Made by a program: the position numbers and the translations under genes
The notes under the pieces: model-generated
Told to the model about the DNA's origin: nothing
The model's input: only the letters and a program-made list of their open reading frames with translations
Database searches by the model: none
In this document: one piece after another, positions 38,314 through 47,908 of the stretch
Layout of the letters: every line of letters begins with the position of its first letter
How positions within the stretch are numbered: the first letter of the stretch is position 1
NCBI GenBank assembly: GCA_001653155.1
Contig: BDEJ01000038.1
Span: 1-53,682, forward strand
Reading direction: 5' to 3'
Origin: Porphyromonadaceae bacterium H1
GTDB taxonomy: Bacteria > Bacteroidota > Bacteroidia > Bacteroidales > Paludibacteraceae
Length of the DNA: 53,682 nucleotides

Positions 38314-39609
38314 TTAAATACCGTACAAATCAAATTCAGCCGCTCCTGTAATCATACTCTCGTAAAAATCGCCAATGCGTATTCCTGGGACCGAACACGG
38401 GATCAGTACCTCGGGATCAACCTCAGGAGAGTCGAACTCCGTGCGTCCTATATAATAATCGCTTTCCTGCCTGTCAATAATCACTTTCAATCTTTGACCG
38501 ATTTTGGCTTCGTTTATTTCCGAAGAAATCGATTGCTGCAAAGCCATAACTTCGTCCACTCTGCGCTGCTTCTCTTCCTGAGGAATATTGTCTTCGTAAT
38601 GATCGTAAGCAAAAGTGCCTTCTTCATTGGAAAAAGCAAAAGCTCCCAAACGTTCGAAACGCATATCCCGGATGAAATCCTTCAACTCGTCAACATCTTC
38701 CTGCGTCTCACCGGGATGTCCCAGTAACATAGTCGTACGTAAATGAATGCCCGGCACCTCTTCCCGTATCCGGGACAAAAGTTCAAGTGTCTTTTCTTTG
38801 CTAATGTTTCTCCGCATTTTTCGTAACATGTTGTTACTGATATGCTGAAGAGCGATATCCAAATAACGGCAAACATTATCACGTTCTTTCATCACGGGCA
38901 AGATATCGTAAGGGAAATGAGCCGGATAGGCATAATGCAAGCGCAACCATTCCACTCCGCGAAGATCCGAAAGGCGCTGCAGGAGTTCTGCAAGTTTTAG
39001 CTCCTTGTATCTATCCAGACCGTAGTAGGATAAATCCTGTGCAATCAACTGAAACTCTTTGACTCCCTGACTTGTCAACTTTTTTACTTCGTCCACAATA
39101 TCATCCATCGTTCGCGAACGATGTTTCCCGGTAATAATGGGAATGGCACAGTAGGAACAGGTTCGGTTACAGCCTTCGGAAATTTTCACATATGCATAGT
39201 GAGGAGCCGTGCTGAGTTTCCGTTCCAAACGCAAATCGGCACGGTATTCCTGTCCCAGCTCCTTGAGTATTTCCGTATAATTAAACTTACCGTAAAACCG
39301 ATCTACTTCAGGCAATTCCGTCTTCAGTTCGGTCAAATAACGCTCGGAAAGACAGCCCATAACAAAGAGTTTGTCTATTTTTTGTTCTTTCCGAAGTTGT
39401 GCAAATTGCAAAATGGTGTTGATGCTTTCCTCCTTAGCATCGCCGATAAACCCACAAGTATTGACGACCACGATTTTTCCGTCCGGATTCTCCGCATCGT
39501 GCCTCACCTTGTAACCGAGCACTTCAAATTGCCGCATCAGCAACTCTGAATCGACCAAATTCTTCGAACAGCCCAAGGTAATTACATCCACCACTCCTTT
39601 TGCTTTCAT
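38314..39609 (-). CDS. rimO: Ribosomal protein uS12 methylthiotransferase RimO
   Basis: Radical-SAM enzyme that adds a methylthio group to an Asp of ribosomal protein S12. 431 aa: N-terminal UPF0004 domain with three Cys (TLGCSKNLVDSE, VNTCGFIGDAKEES, GCLSERY), radical SAM cluster motif CNRTCSYCAIP (about residue 147), and a C-terminal TRAM domain. SKNLVDSE is diagnostic of RimO against MiaB. It is followed by two HU genes. Confidence 0.95.
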   Translation of the reverse strand: MKAKGVVDVITLGCSKNLVDSELLMRQFEVLGYKVRHDAENPDGKIVVVNTCGFIGDAKEESINTILQFAQLRKEQKIDKLFVMGCLSERYLTELKTELPEVDRFYGKFNYTEILKELGQEYRADLRLERKLSTAPHYAYVKISEGCNRTCSYCAIPIITGKHRSRTMDDIVDEVKKLTSQGVKEFQLIAQDLSYYGLDRYKELKLAELLQRLSDLRGVEWLRLHYAYPAHFPYDILPVMKERDNVCRYLDIALQHISNNMLRKMRRNISKEKTLELLSRIREEVPGIHLRTTMLLGHPGETQEDVDELKDFIRDMRFERLGAFAFSNEEGTFAYDHYEDNIPQEEKQRRVDEVMALQQSISSEINEAKIGQRLKVIIDRQESDYYIGRTEFDSPEVDPEVLIPCSVPGIRIGDFYESMITGAAEFDLYGI

Positions 39610-39652
39610 TCTTTCTTTTTCCTTATCTATCTTTTTAGGCGTATGTCCTCAA

Positions 39653-40702
39653 TTAAATAATCAGCATGGCATCACCATAAACACCAAACCTGTATTTATC
39701 TTTCACGGCTTGCTGATAAGCCTCCATGATTAAATCATAGCCCCCAAAAGCGGCAGCAAGCATCAGGAAGGTAGAACAGGGGAAGTGGAAGTTGGTAACC
39801 ATGCTGTTAGCCACCGTAAAATCATAGGGAGGAAAAATAAATTTATTAGTCCATCCGTCAAAAGACTTTATTCTTCCTTCGGTTCCTACTACTGTTTCCA
39901 AAGCACGCATGACGGTGAAGCCGATACCACAAACTTTATGATCGCCATCATGAGCTTTCCGGATGGCTTCAACCGCTTCCTCGGGAACCATCATTTGTTC
40001 CGACTCCATTTTATGTTTTGTCAAATCTTCCACATCGATATCGCGAAAATTTCCCAAATTCATGTGGGAAGTCAGAAAGGTTTTTTCTATGCCTTTGATT
40101 TCCATACGCTTCATAAGCTCGCGACTGAAATGCAAGCCAGCAGCAGGAGCCGATACCGCTCCTTCGTGTTTTGCAAAGATGGTTTGGAAGCGTAAAGCAT
40201 CCTCCGCATCTACCGGACGTTTAATCGTACGGGGTATCGGCGTTTCACCTAAGGCAAAAAGATTGTCTTTGAATACTTCGCGAGGCTCATCGTACAAAAA
40301 ACGAAGTGTCCGCCCCCGTGAAGTGGTATTATCTACAACTTCAGCTACGATGGATCCCGTTTCTCCGAAATAGAGTTTGTTGCCGATTCGTATTTTTCGT
40401 GCCGGTTCTACCAATACATCCCAAAGACGCATTTCACGATTCAGTTCGCGCAACAGAAAAACCTCTATCATGGCACCGGTTTTCTCTTTACTTCCATACA
40501 GACGTGCCGGAAACACCTTGGTGTCGTTAAAAACGAATAGATCCTTTTCATCAAAGTAGTCAAGAATATCTTTGAAAATCCGATCTTCAATCTTGCCTGT
40601 ATTCCGGTTTACGACCATTAATCTGGATTCATCGCGGTGTTTTGCCGGACGCTGAGCAATCAGCTCTTCGGGTAAGTTAAACTTGAATTTTGATAATTTC
40701 AT
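39653..40702 (-). CDS. queA: S-adenosylmethionine:tRNA ribosyltransferase-isomerase
   Basis: Transfers and rearranges the ribosyl moiety of SAM onto preQ1 in tRNA to give epoxyqueuosine. 349 aa with the N-terminal [30 protein letters not shown] and [39 protein letters not shown] and the C-terminal [11 protein letters not shown]. Length is typical. It lies 27 bases after truB. Confidence 0.96.
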   Translation of the reverse strand: MKLSKFKFNLPEELIAQRPAKHRDESRLMVVNRNTGKIEDRIFKDILDYFDEKDLFVFNDTKVFPARLYGSKEKTGAMIEVFLLRELNREMRLWDVLVEPARKIRIGNKLYFGETGSIVAEVVDNTTSRGRTLRFLYDEPREVFKDNLFALGETPIPRTIKRPVDAEDALRFQTIFAKHEGAVSAPAAGLHFSRELMKRMEIKGIEKTFLTSHMNLGNFRDIDVEDLTKHKMESEQMMVPEEAVEAIRKAHDGDHKVCGIGFTVMRALETVVGTEGRIKSFDGWTNKFIFPPYDFTVANSMVTNFHFPCSTFLMLAAAFGGYDLIMEAYQQAVKDKYRFGVYGDAMLII

Positions 40703-40729
40703 GTGAATTTATATTTGCAATTATTTTTT

Positions 40730-41446
40730 CTATTTCAATGCAGCCTCTTGCTTGTATCTGATGCACTCCTCTTCGACGTAGCGGAGCAAATCATCCAGCT
40801 TCCAACAGTCACTCAAGCGTACATCGCCTATGCGTGTGCGCTCCAAAGCTATCAGATGGGCGCCACTATTCAGCGCAAGGCCGATATCCCGGGCTAAAGC
40901 ACGGATGTAAGTTCCTTTGCTGCAAACGACCCTGATTTTCAGTACCGGATGCAGGTATTCCAACACTTCTATTTCATCGATTACAAGCAATTTGGGCTGT
41001 ATTTCTACCTCCAAACCCTTCCGTGCATAATCGTAAGCTCTTTTCCCCTCAACTTTCACCGCCGAATAAATCGGTGGTTTTTGCCAGATTTCGCCGACAA
41101 AACGCAGCAATGTTTCATCAATCAACGCCCGATTGATGTGCTCCGTCGGAAAACGGGCATCAACAGGTAGCTCTTGGTCGAAAGACGGAGTGGTTGCCCC
41201 CAGCATTAAGCTTGCCACATACTCTTTGGTTTGATACTGAAACTCTTCGATGCGCTTGGTAGCCTTACCCGTACATAAGATGAGAACCCCTGTAGCCAAA
41301 GGATCAAGGGTACCGGCGTGTCCGATTTTTAGTTTCTTCAAATCCAAGGTTTTGCGTATCTTCCACCGAATCCGGTTCACCACATTGAACGAAGTCCAGT
41401 TCAAGGGTTTATCAACATACAATACGCTTCCTTCCAGAAAATCCAT
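40730..41446 (-). CDS. truB: tRNA pseudouridine(55) synthase
   Basis: Makes pseudouridine 55 in the T loop of tRNAs. 238 aa. The catalytic Asp48 is in GHAGTLDPLATGVL, and YVDKPLNWTSFNVVN, PPIYSAVKVEGKRAYDYAR and CSKGTYIRALARDIG are family motifs. The C-terminal PUA domain is short. Its ATG shares one base with the uppP stop (TAATG), a coupling arrangement. Confidence 0.96.
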   Translation of the reverse strand: MDFLEGSVLYVDKPLNWTSFNVVNRIRWKIRKTLDLKKLKIGHAGTLDPLATGVLILCTGKATKRIEEFQYQTKEYVASLMLGATTPSFDQELPVDARFPTEHINRALIDETLLRFVGEIWQKPPIYSAVKVEGKRAYDYARKGLEVEIQPKLLVIDEIEVLEYLHPVLKIRVVCSKGTYIRALARDIGLALNSGAHLIALERTRIGDVRLSDCWKLDDLLRYVEEECIRYKQEAALK

Positions 41447-42324
41447 TAAATACTCAATTCGATTCCCAAGGCCATCATTAGTAACAAAACACTTCCTACT
41501 AGAATTCGGTAGTAACCGAAAGCTTTAAATCCGTATTTTGACAGAAAGCCTATAAAAAATTTAATAGCCGCCATCGCGACAAGAAATGCAACAATATTCC
41601 CCAACAGTAAAGTCTGCAGGTTCTCTTTCAATAAGGTCACTCCCAGCGGATCGGTCAACAACTTCATCAACTTATAACCGGCGGCGGCAGCCATAGTCGG
41701 TACGGCTAAGAAGAAGGAAAACTCCGCTGCATTTTTCCTGCTCAAACGAGCCGTCATCCCTCCGACAATCGTTGCCATCGAACGTGAGACGCCCGGTATC
41801 ATGGCAATACATTGAAACAATCCGATCCGGAGGGCTCGCTGCCAAGTCATTTCCTGATTCTCAGCAGGACGATCGAAATACCGATCGACAAAAAGCATAA
41901 GCAATCCACCCAAAAGCAGCATGAGCGCTACCACAAAAACATTTTCGAGAAGGGCATCGATATAATCGCTGCATAAAAAACCGATTATAGCTGCCGGAAT
42001 AAAAGCGATGAAAAGCTTCCAATAAAAGTCAAATCTATGGATGAGCTGTGAAGTCCACCGCAGCAGCTTACGTCGACCTCTCTGCAGATGCAGTTCGTCG
42101 GTGCAAAGCGGAAGCGGATTCAGCTTGAAAAAGCGCTTCCAATACAACACAACGACGGACAGTATTGCCCCAAACTGGATATTTACCGTAAACGCTTTTA
42201 CGAAGTCGCTGCTTTCCACCCCCAACAGGGCTTGAGCTATAATCATATGGCCGGTAGAGGAAATGGGCAAAAACTCCGTCAATCCTTCTACAACGGCAAT
42301 GATGATGGTTTCCAAAAGATTCAT
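41446..42324 (-). CDS. uppP: Undecaprenyl-diphosphate phosphatase
   Basis: Integral membrane enzyme (BacA family) that dephosphorylates undecaprenyl-PP to recycle the lipid carrier for peptidoglycan and glycan synthesis, and gives bacitracin resistance when abundant. 292 aa; catalytic signatures [16 protein letters not shown] (about residues 14-29) and [14 protein letters not shown] (about 178-191). Several membrane helices. The ATG overlaps the DUF3098 stop by 4 bases. Confidence 0.96.
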   Translation of the reverse strand: MNLLETIIIAVVEGLTEFLPISSTGHMIIAQALLGVESSDFVKAFTVNIQFGAILSVVVLYWKRFFKLNPLPLCTDELHLQRGRRKLLRWTSQLIHRFDFYWKLFIAFIPAAIIGFLCSDYIDALLENVFVVALMLLLGGLLMLFVDRYFDRPAENQEMTWQRALRIGLFQCIAMIPGVSRSMATIVGGMTARLSRKNAAEFSFFLAVPTMAAAAGYKLMKLLTDPLGVTLLKENLQTLLLGNIVAFLVAMAAIKFFIGFLSKYGFKAFGYYRILVGSVLLLMMALGIELSI

Positions 42325-42572
42325 TTTTCAATATCCTGTTTTTCGGTTTTCTTCTTGTTCTTGAACATTATAGCAAAAATCATAAATATAAAACCGAAAA
42401 ATGAAATCATCGGCCCTATGGTAATGCGGCGCGTACTAAAAATATCCGGATTGAACTCAGTCTCGGAAGGAGCACCCACCATAAGCAAAAAACCAAGTAA
42501 TATGATAACAAAAGCTATACCGATAAGGATGAAATTGGTCTTATTCAAGGCCAAACGACTGTTATTTTTCAT
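42321..42572 (-). CDS. DUF3098 family small membrane protein
   Basis: 83 aa with two predicted helices ([21 protein letters not shown] and [18 protein letters not shown]) and a basic C-terminus, the layout of DUF3098, found between ftsX and uppP in many Bacteroidetes. Function unknown; the conserved position suggests a role linked to division or lipid-carrier recycling (inference). A small TTGTGT/ACACAA hairpin (42588-42603) lies just upstream. Confidence 0.82.
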   Translation of the reverse strand: MKNNSRLALNKTNFILIGIAFVIILLGFLLMVGAPSETEFNPDIFSTRRITIGPMISFFGFIFMIFAIMFKNKKKTEKQDIEK

Positions 42573-42668
42573 TTGTAAAATGTTGTTTTGTGTTTCGACA
42601 CAAGAAATTTATGTAGTTAATTTCGTTTAAAGTTAGGATTCCGTACAAGTTTCTAAGGTGCTCTCGGA

Positions 42669-43556
42669 CTAAACAAAGTACATCTTATCCGTTGTCATTC
42701 TCAGGTAGCGGCCAACAGCGAAATAAGACAACAAGGCGGCCAGTGCCACCCCGGTGAGAATGAGTCCCACGGAAACCATTCCGAGGGGAATCCACTGCTC
42801 GGGCTCCAAGACGACTTCAAAATGATATTGGGCATAATAAACGACCCCGGCCAGATAAAGACTTGAAAGTAATGCTGCAATAAGCCCATTGAACATGCTT
42901 CGACGCATGTAAGGACGGCGTATGAAGCTCGATTTGGCCCCTACCAGTTTCATGGTATTGATGATAAAACGATTGGAATATATCATCATGCGAATGGTGG
43001 TATTGAAGAGTGCGATAGAAACCAATAAGAGTAACAGCGCCATAGCCAAGAGGAAAAAACTCAGTTTTCTGATATTCTGATTCACCACATCAAGGGCATC
43101 CTTCCGATAGACAACTTTATAAATCGTATCGAAGACTTTCAATTTGCTCTCAATCATCCTAATACTATCGCTATTTGCATAAGCGGCATTGGGCTTCACT
43201 TCCAAAGAAGCTCGCAGAGGATTGTAACCCAGAAATTCTTGCGGATTATCCCCCATCGTTCTGATGTGTTCCTCGAGAGCTTTCTCCTTTGATATGTAGC
43301 TTACGGATTTAACATAGGGCGAAGCTTTCAAGTATCGTTCTATACGCTGATAGTCAGACTGCTCCGGAGGATCACTAAGCACCAGGGATATGTTCATATT
43401 CTCTTTGAGTTGGGTAGTCATGTGTCTTGCCGTGAGGAAGAGGAGTCCGACAAGCCCCACCAGAAATAATACGAGAGACATGCTCACCGTAGCAGTGAGG
43501 TGCATGTTAAAAAAAGTTCGTTTTTGTTTACTCGGCTCGTGTTTATCTATTGCCAT
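42669..43556 (-). CDS. ftsX: Cell-division protein FtsX (ABC-transporter-like permease)
   Basis: 295 aa with the FtsX topology: a short cytoplasmic N-terminus, one helix (LTATVSMSLVLFLVGLVGLLFL), an extracytoplasmic domain (about 50-165, LVLSDPPEQSDYQRIERYLKASPYVKSVSYISKEKALEEH), then three helices. With the ATPase FtsE it controls peptidoglycan hydrolases at the septum. No ftsE is next to it, as in other Bacteroidetes. It follows yfhO by 59 bases. Confidence 0.92.
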   Translation of the reverse strand: MAIDKHEPSKQKRTFFNMHLTATVSMSLVLFLVGLVGLLFLTARHMTTQLKENMNISLVLSDPPEQSDYQRIERYLKASPYVKSVSYISKEKALEEHIRTMGDNPQEFLGYNPLRASLEVKPNAAYANSDSIRMIESKLKVFDTIYKVVYRKDALDVVNQNIRKLSFFLLAMALLLLLVSIALFNTTIRMMIYSNRFIINTMKLVGAKSSFIRRPYMRRSMFNGLIAALLSSLYLAGVVYYAQYHFEVVLEPEQWIPLGMVSVGLILTGVALAALLSYFAVGRYLRMTTDKMYFV

Positions 43557-43615
43557 TTTCGTTATTTTTTTAATTTATCAGCGAGGTAATTCGTCTGTCT
43601 TTACTTCTATCGAGC

Positions 43616-46084
43616 TCAAATTTTCTCTTTTTTTGTTTTCCGCCAATACAATCCTGCAACAAGCAACAAAGCTCCGATAAAGAGCAAGGAGGTTGTAAGC
43701 GCTATGCTATTTCCCAGCTTGTAGGCCAGGGGTTCGAAACGGAATTCAAGTTCGTAGGATCCGGCCTTAAGGGACATAGCCCTCAGTAAGTAATTGGCTC
43801 GCAAGTGCGAATGCTTTTCTCCGTTGATATAGGCATTCCACCCTTCGCCGTAGTATATTTCAGAAAATACGGCTAATTGCTCAGATTCAGCATGCACCCG
43901 GTAGCGTAATCTGTTCGGTGCATAGTCCAACAACACGATAGAGGCCGAGCTATCGGGTTTAAGCTCTGCCGGAATTTGACCGGCATATTGCTTATCGACA
44001 ACTGCTTCGATACGGGTATCGATTTCACCCGTAAGTCGCATTTCTTCGTCGGCGTTTTCGGCCAGATGCACCGTTTGTACAAACCAGGCATTCCCGTTGG
44101 CAAAAGGATTAAGCAGCGGATCGGCCTCTTTGTTATAAATCAGGTATTTCAAATTCAACATATTCAATACGGAAGAGTTTCGGAAGGCCTCTTCTACATT
44201 TCCGCGCTGAAGATTCATCGCAAGATTGCGTATTTCTCCATCGAGATGAGCGTTGATAAGTTCCTGATAACGACGCAATTTTGCGGCGTGATATCCGCCT
44301 ATGTTTTTATGAAAATACGAGGGTGCCGCATCGTTGAAGATATCCACCGTCATATCGAGCACGCGGTAGTAGGATTTATCCTCCAATATTTTCTTATCGG
44401 CCGGCGAGGGCAGATTCACGGAGCGCTCCTTGCGTTTCTCTTCAAAGTTGCTGTCGTTCAGGTAGCGTTTGGCAACAGGCATCATATCCGCCAAGAGCAG
44501 TACGCCCATGATGAGGTAAACGACTTTGGCCTTCAAGTAGTTTTTTATGTAAAGAAAAACCAGAGCAGCTGCGAGGAGGATAAAACAAAGCGATCGCCAG
44601 GCATCGGCGACAAGCAGTTCCTTCCGGTCGAGCGGAAGGGTCTCTCGCAGAAAAGCATAATCACCTTGAAACTGGGCGTCGGAGGGAGCGACAAAGTCAC
44701 CGGCTAAAGCAGGAAAAAGAGCCAGCAACAAGGCCATACCGCCTACTACGGCGGTACTGATGGCCAAAGGGCGTAAAAAAGCCTTTTTATCGCGAGCCGG
44801 ATCAAAAAGAGCTTTCAGGCTTAAAGCCGCCACCAATGCCATACCAAAGCAAGTTACAACCAAAGTCATCGAAACCGTCCGGAATTTATTGTACAAGGGT
44901 ACATAGTCGATAAAAAACTCGGTGAAGCACATGAAATTGCGCCCCCACGAGAGTAAAGTAGCCAAGACTACAGCAGGCAGGAGCCAGAGCAATATCCGTT
45001 TGTCAACCACAAAAAGTCCGAAGACAAAGAGCAAGCACACAATAGCTCCGGCGTAAACAGGCCCCGAAGTAAAAGGCTGGGTACCCCAATAGAGCGGCAG
45101 ACGCATATTTTTCATAATCCGATCCACATCGGGCAATCCGAAAGATTTTAACTTCCTCCCCGTATGACTGTCGGCAGAGAGAGTAGCCCCGCTGGCTCCT
45201 CCCTGATAGTTGGGTACGAGCAGGGTAAGAGTCTCGCCCACACCGTAGCTCCACTGAGTGATGTAGTCTTTATTAAGTCCCGATTGCGTACTTTGCGCAT
45301 CGGATGTGAGACCATTCGATTGCCCGCGCATGGTATGACAGCTGTATTCGTAGGTCGTCATCAGGTTGGTGGCATTCATTCCTACCGCAATAAAAGCAGC
45401 TGCCAGCAGCAAAGCGGCTGTTTTTGCAAAGGCTTTCATTTCGTTTTTGCGAATGCTGTAAACAAATTCCGCCAAGCCGAAACAAAGTAAAACAAAGAGC
45501 GTATAATAAATAATCTGAATGTGGTTGGCCCGAATCATCAAGCTGAGAAAGAGGGCCGTAAGGAGTGCTCCGAGCAGACGCCTCCCACGGAAACTAAGCC
45601 AAACGCTGGCCACCAAAGGCGCCATATAGGCTATGGTTATGGCTTTACTGTTGTGCCCGGCAGCAATGATAATGAGGTTATAAGAAGCAAAGGTAAAAGC
45701 CAGGGAAGCCAGTATGGACTGCCAGGGATTGAGCCGGAAAGCCAGCCCACAAAGGTAAAAACAAAGCAAATAAAGGAAAAGGAAGTAAGCCGGACGTGGT
45801 ATCTGAGCAATCAGCTTATCGAGATACTTGACAAGATTATAGGGCTGCTCGGTGGATATCTGATATACGGGCATACCGCCGAACATAGAATTAGTCCAAA
45901 GGGTTACATCGTCGTGCGTAGTGTTGTAAGCTACAGTCTCGTGGGCCATTTGCGACCAGCTCTGCGTATCGTGTCCGATCAAGACCTTACCCTCGAAGAG
46001 TGCCGGGAAGTAGCCGAAAGACAGACAAAGGAAGAGCAACAGAGCTGCAACATGCGGAAGAGACTTGATCAGTATTTTATTCAT
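43616..46084 (-). CDS. YfhO-like multispanning membrane protein
   Basis: About 822 aa if started at ATG 46084 (MNKILIKSLPHVAALLLFLCLSFGYF). The N-terminal ~550 residues have at least ten membrane helices in a GT-C-like arrangement; a periplasmic beta-rich region follows (roughly 560-790) and a last helix ends the protein (LTTSLLFIGALLLVAGLYW). In Gram-positives YfhO-type proteins take part in glycosylation of lipoteichoic acid, so a lipid-linked glycosyltransferase role is possible. An alternative ATG is at 46108; the ATG at 46228 is upstream of the -7 box and is not used. It heads the long minus-strand run. Confidence 0.82.
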   Translation of the reverse strand: MNKILIKSLPHVAALLLFLCLSFGYFPALFEGKVLIGHDTQSWSQMAHETVAYNTTHDDVTLWTNSMFGGMPVYQISTEQPYNLVKYLDKLIAQIPRPAYFLFLYLLCFYLCGLAFRLNPWQSILASLAFTFASYNLIIIAAGHNSKAITIAYMAPLVASVWLSFRGRRLLGALLTALFLSLMIRANHIQIIYYTLFVLLCFGLAEFVYSIRKNEMKAFAKTAALLLAAAFIAVGMNATNLMTTYEYSCHTMRGQSNGLTSDAQSTQSGLNKDYITQWSYGVGETLTLLVPNYQGGASGATLSADSHTGRKLKSFGLPDVDRIMKNMRLPLYWGTQPFTSGPVYAGAIVCLLFVFGLFVVDKRILLWLLPAVVLATLLSWGRNFMCFTEFFIDYVPLYNKFRTVSMTLVVTCFGMALVAALSLKALFDPARDKKAFLRPLAISTAVVGGMALLLALFPALAGDFVAPSDAQFQGDYAFLRETLPLDRKELLVADAWRSLCFILLAAALVFLYIKNYLKAKVVYLIMGVLLLADMMPVAKRYLNDSNFEEKRKERSVNLPSPADKKILEDKSYYRVLDMTVDIFNDAAPSYFHKNIGGYHAAKLRRYQELINAHLDGEIRNLAMNLQRGNVEEAFRNSSVLNMLNLKYLIYNKEADPLLNPFANGNAWFVQTVHLAENADEEMRLTGEIDTRIEAVVDKQYAGQIPAELKPDSSASIVLLDYAPNRLRYRVHAESEQLAVFSEIYYGEGWNAYINGEKHSHLRANYLLRAMSLKAGSYELEFRFEPLAYKLGNSIALTTSLLFIGALLLVAGLYWRKTKKEKI

Positions 46085-46445
46085 AATAGCGGACTCAATG
46101 TTCGTCATAAAACGTAGTTCGGGGAAATTGAGACAAAAGTACTGCATTTTTTTGATAAATCCCGCTTTCATCGATATTTTTTTCTCTGCAACTTCGAGGG
46201 CATAAGCAATATACAGCCCCATCGGCAAAAGGTCGAGCTCGACAGCAAGCCTGCTCTCGGTCCCGGAGTCTTCGGCATCCTATGAATTATAAATCTGCAT
46301 ATTACAATTATACGAGGGGTATAGCAAAAAACAGCAAAACCTAACTTTTAATTCTCAATTCAAGATTGATTCCTTATTTTTGCAGGGCCAAAGTGGAAAT
46401 TATCAGGACAATCCGCCGGCCATACACTACATAAACATATTACTG
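46085..46445. promoter_or_regulatory. Divergent promoter region between yfhO and sufS
   Basis: No gene is visible in these 361 bases. They hold a minus-strand -7 box TACTTTTG (46134-46141) for yfhO, a plus-strand -7 box TATTTTTG (46375-46382) for sufS, and a perfect 12-bp palindrome GTCGAGCTCGAC (46232-46243) about midway. Neither -7 box has a clear -33 TTG at the right distance. Confidence 0.55.
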
Positions 46446-47681
46446 ATGGAACTGAAACCCGACATACTCCATGCCTTGCGCAGCGACTTTCCCATTCTGG
46501 CAGAAAAAGTGGGAAGCAAAGCGCTGGTCTATTTCGATAACGCCGCCACCACTCAAAAACCTCGCTGTGTGGTGGAAAAAATCAGCGAAGGCTATTACCG
46601 CTTCAATGCAAACATACACCGGGGCGTACACCACTTGAGCCGGCTGGCTACGGAAGCCCACGAGGCTGCTCGACGCAGAGCCGCTTCCTTTCTCAACGCC
46701 GCCCGTCCGGAAGAAATCATTTTTACCCGAGGTACTACGGAAGCCATCAATCTGCTGGCTTTTTCCTTCGGTGAAGCCTACTGCCGTCCCGGCGACGAAA
46801 TTGTGATCACAGAAATGGAGCACCACGCCAACATCGTACCCTGGCAAATGCTCTGCGAGCGAAAGGGCTTGACTCTTCGAGTAATCCCCATAAGGGACGA
46901 TGGCAGCCTCAATCTGGAAGCTGCAGCCGCCTTGCTGAACGAACGCAGCCGCTTGCTGGCTGTCACCCACGTATCGAACGTATTGGGAACTATCAATCCG
47001 ATAGTCGAGCTGGTTCGTATGGCACACGATGCGGGAGCTGCCGTTCTGGTGGACGGAGCACAGGCCGTAGCCCACCTCACTGTGGATGTTCAGGCGCTGG
47101 ATGTGGATTTTTACACCTTCTCTTCGCATAAGGTTTATGGCCCTACAGGTATCGGGATACTCTACGGAAAGGCCCAATGGCTCGATGCCCTCCCCCCCTA
47201 TCAAGGAGGCGGCGAGATGATTTCCAAGGTCAGCTTCGAGCAAACTACCTACAACGAAATACCCTTCAAGTTCGAAGCAGGTACGCCCGACTATATCGGC
47301 TCTACGGCCTTGGCCGAGGCGCTGCGCTACCTCCAAGACTTCGGCATCAAACGCGCCGCAGCTCACGAGGATGCCTTACTCCGCTATGCCACTGAAGCCA
47401 TGGAGGCTGAGATTCCCAACTTGCGCATATTCGGTAAGGCTCCTCAAAAAAGCGCAGTGCTCTCCTTCCTCATCGGAAAGCTTCATCCCTACGACTTGGG
47501 CATGCTGCTCGACAGTCAGGGTTTTGCCTTGCGCAGCGGACACCACTGCGCGCAACCTCTCATGCAGCGGCTTGGGCTCGAAGGCTGTCTGCGCGCCTCT
47601 TTTGCTTTTTACAACAGTCGTGAGGAAATAGATCAATTTATCCCGGCCCTGAAAAAAGCACTGCCCCTTCTGGATGGTTGA
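46446..47681 (+). CDS. sufS: Cysteine desulfurase, SufS type
   Basis: PLP enzyme that removes sulfur from cysteine for Fe-S cluster assembly. 411 aa from ATG 46446 (MELKPDILHALRSDFP). PLP-lysine motif SSHKVYGPTGIGILYG (about residue 227), EMEHHANIVPWQ, and the catalytic cysteine in LRSGHHCAQPLM (about 368), the RSGHHC form of group II desulfurases. No sufB, sufC or sufD is adjacent, so it is apart from its machinery or these are elsewhere. A longer frame to 46380 begins inside the -7 box. Confidence 0.94.
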   Translation: MELKPDILHALRSDFPILAEKVGSKALVYFDNAATTQKPRCVVEKISEGYYRFNANIHRGVHHLSRLATEAHEAARRRAASFLNAARPEEIIFTRGTTEAINLLAFSFGEAYCRPGDEIVITEMEHHANIVPWQMLCERKGLTLRVIPIRDDGSLNLEAAAALLNERSRLLAVTHVSNVLGTINPIVELVRMAHDAGAAVLVDGAQAVAHLTVDVQALDVDFYTFSSHKVYGPTGIGILYGKAQWLDALPPYQGGGEMISKVSFEQTTYNEIPFKFEAGTPDYIGSTALAEALRYLQDFGIKRAAAHEDALLRYATEAMEAEIPNLRIFGKAPQKSAVLSFLIGKLHPYDLGMLLDSQGFALRSGHHCAQPLMQRLGLEGCLRASFAFYNSREEIDQFIPALKKALPLLDG

Positions 47682-47684
47682 TGA

Positions 47685-47698
47685 AAAAACCGGTTTTT
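47685..47698 (+). terminator. Short palindrome after sufS
   Basis: AAAAACCGGTTTTT, a perfect 14-base palindrome, begins 3 bases after the sufS stop codon. As a hairpin it would have only a five A-U stem and CCGG loop, so it is at best a weak terminator. Confidence 0.35.
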
Positions 47699-47741
47699 AT
47701 AAAAAAATACAACAGCAATGGCGTATCAGATTAAAAAGATG

Positions 47742-47749
47742 TATATTTG
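47742..47749 (+). promoter_or_regulatory. -7 box upstream of the nucleotide-sugar dehydratase gene
   Basis: TATATTTG matches the -7 consensus and predicts a leader of about 155 bases, the longest in the window. Two very short frames occur in that leader (starting at 47807 and near 47848), without evidence that they are translated. Confidence 0.5.
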
Positions 47750-47908
47750 CGAGCTGGTCTTTTCTCGACACAAAACAGATAAGACCTTCTTCCAAGAACG
47801 AATACTATGCTAAAACAACCCGTACGGATCAAGTAAGACGACGCCATGACTTGCCGAACGGAACTAACAATAACAAAAATCAGGCGTTAAAAGACCTAAC
47901 TGTTTTGT

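Noticed and set aside
46232-46243. Palindrome GTCGAGCTCGAC as an operator
   Set aside because: It is about 90 bases from the nearest promoter box and a single 12-bp palindrome in a 53-kb window may be chance.
46440-47366. 308-codon minus-strand frame opposite sufS
   Set aside because: Shadow of the conserved cysteine desulfurase with no family features.
47807-47836. Nine-codon frame in the dehydratase leader as a leader peptide
   Set aside because: No ribosome-binding signal, no run of regulatory codons and no terminator/antiterminator pair was seen.
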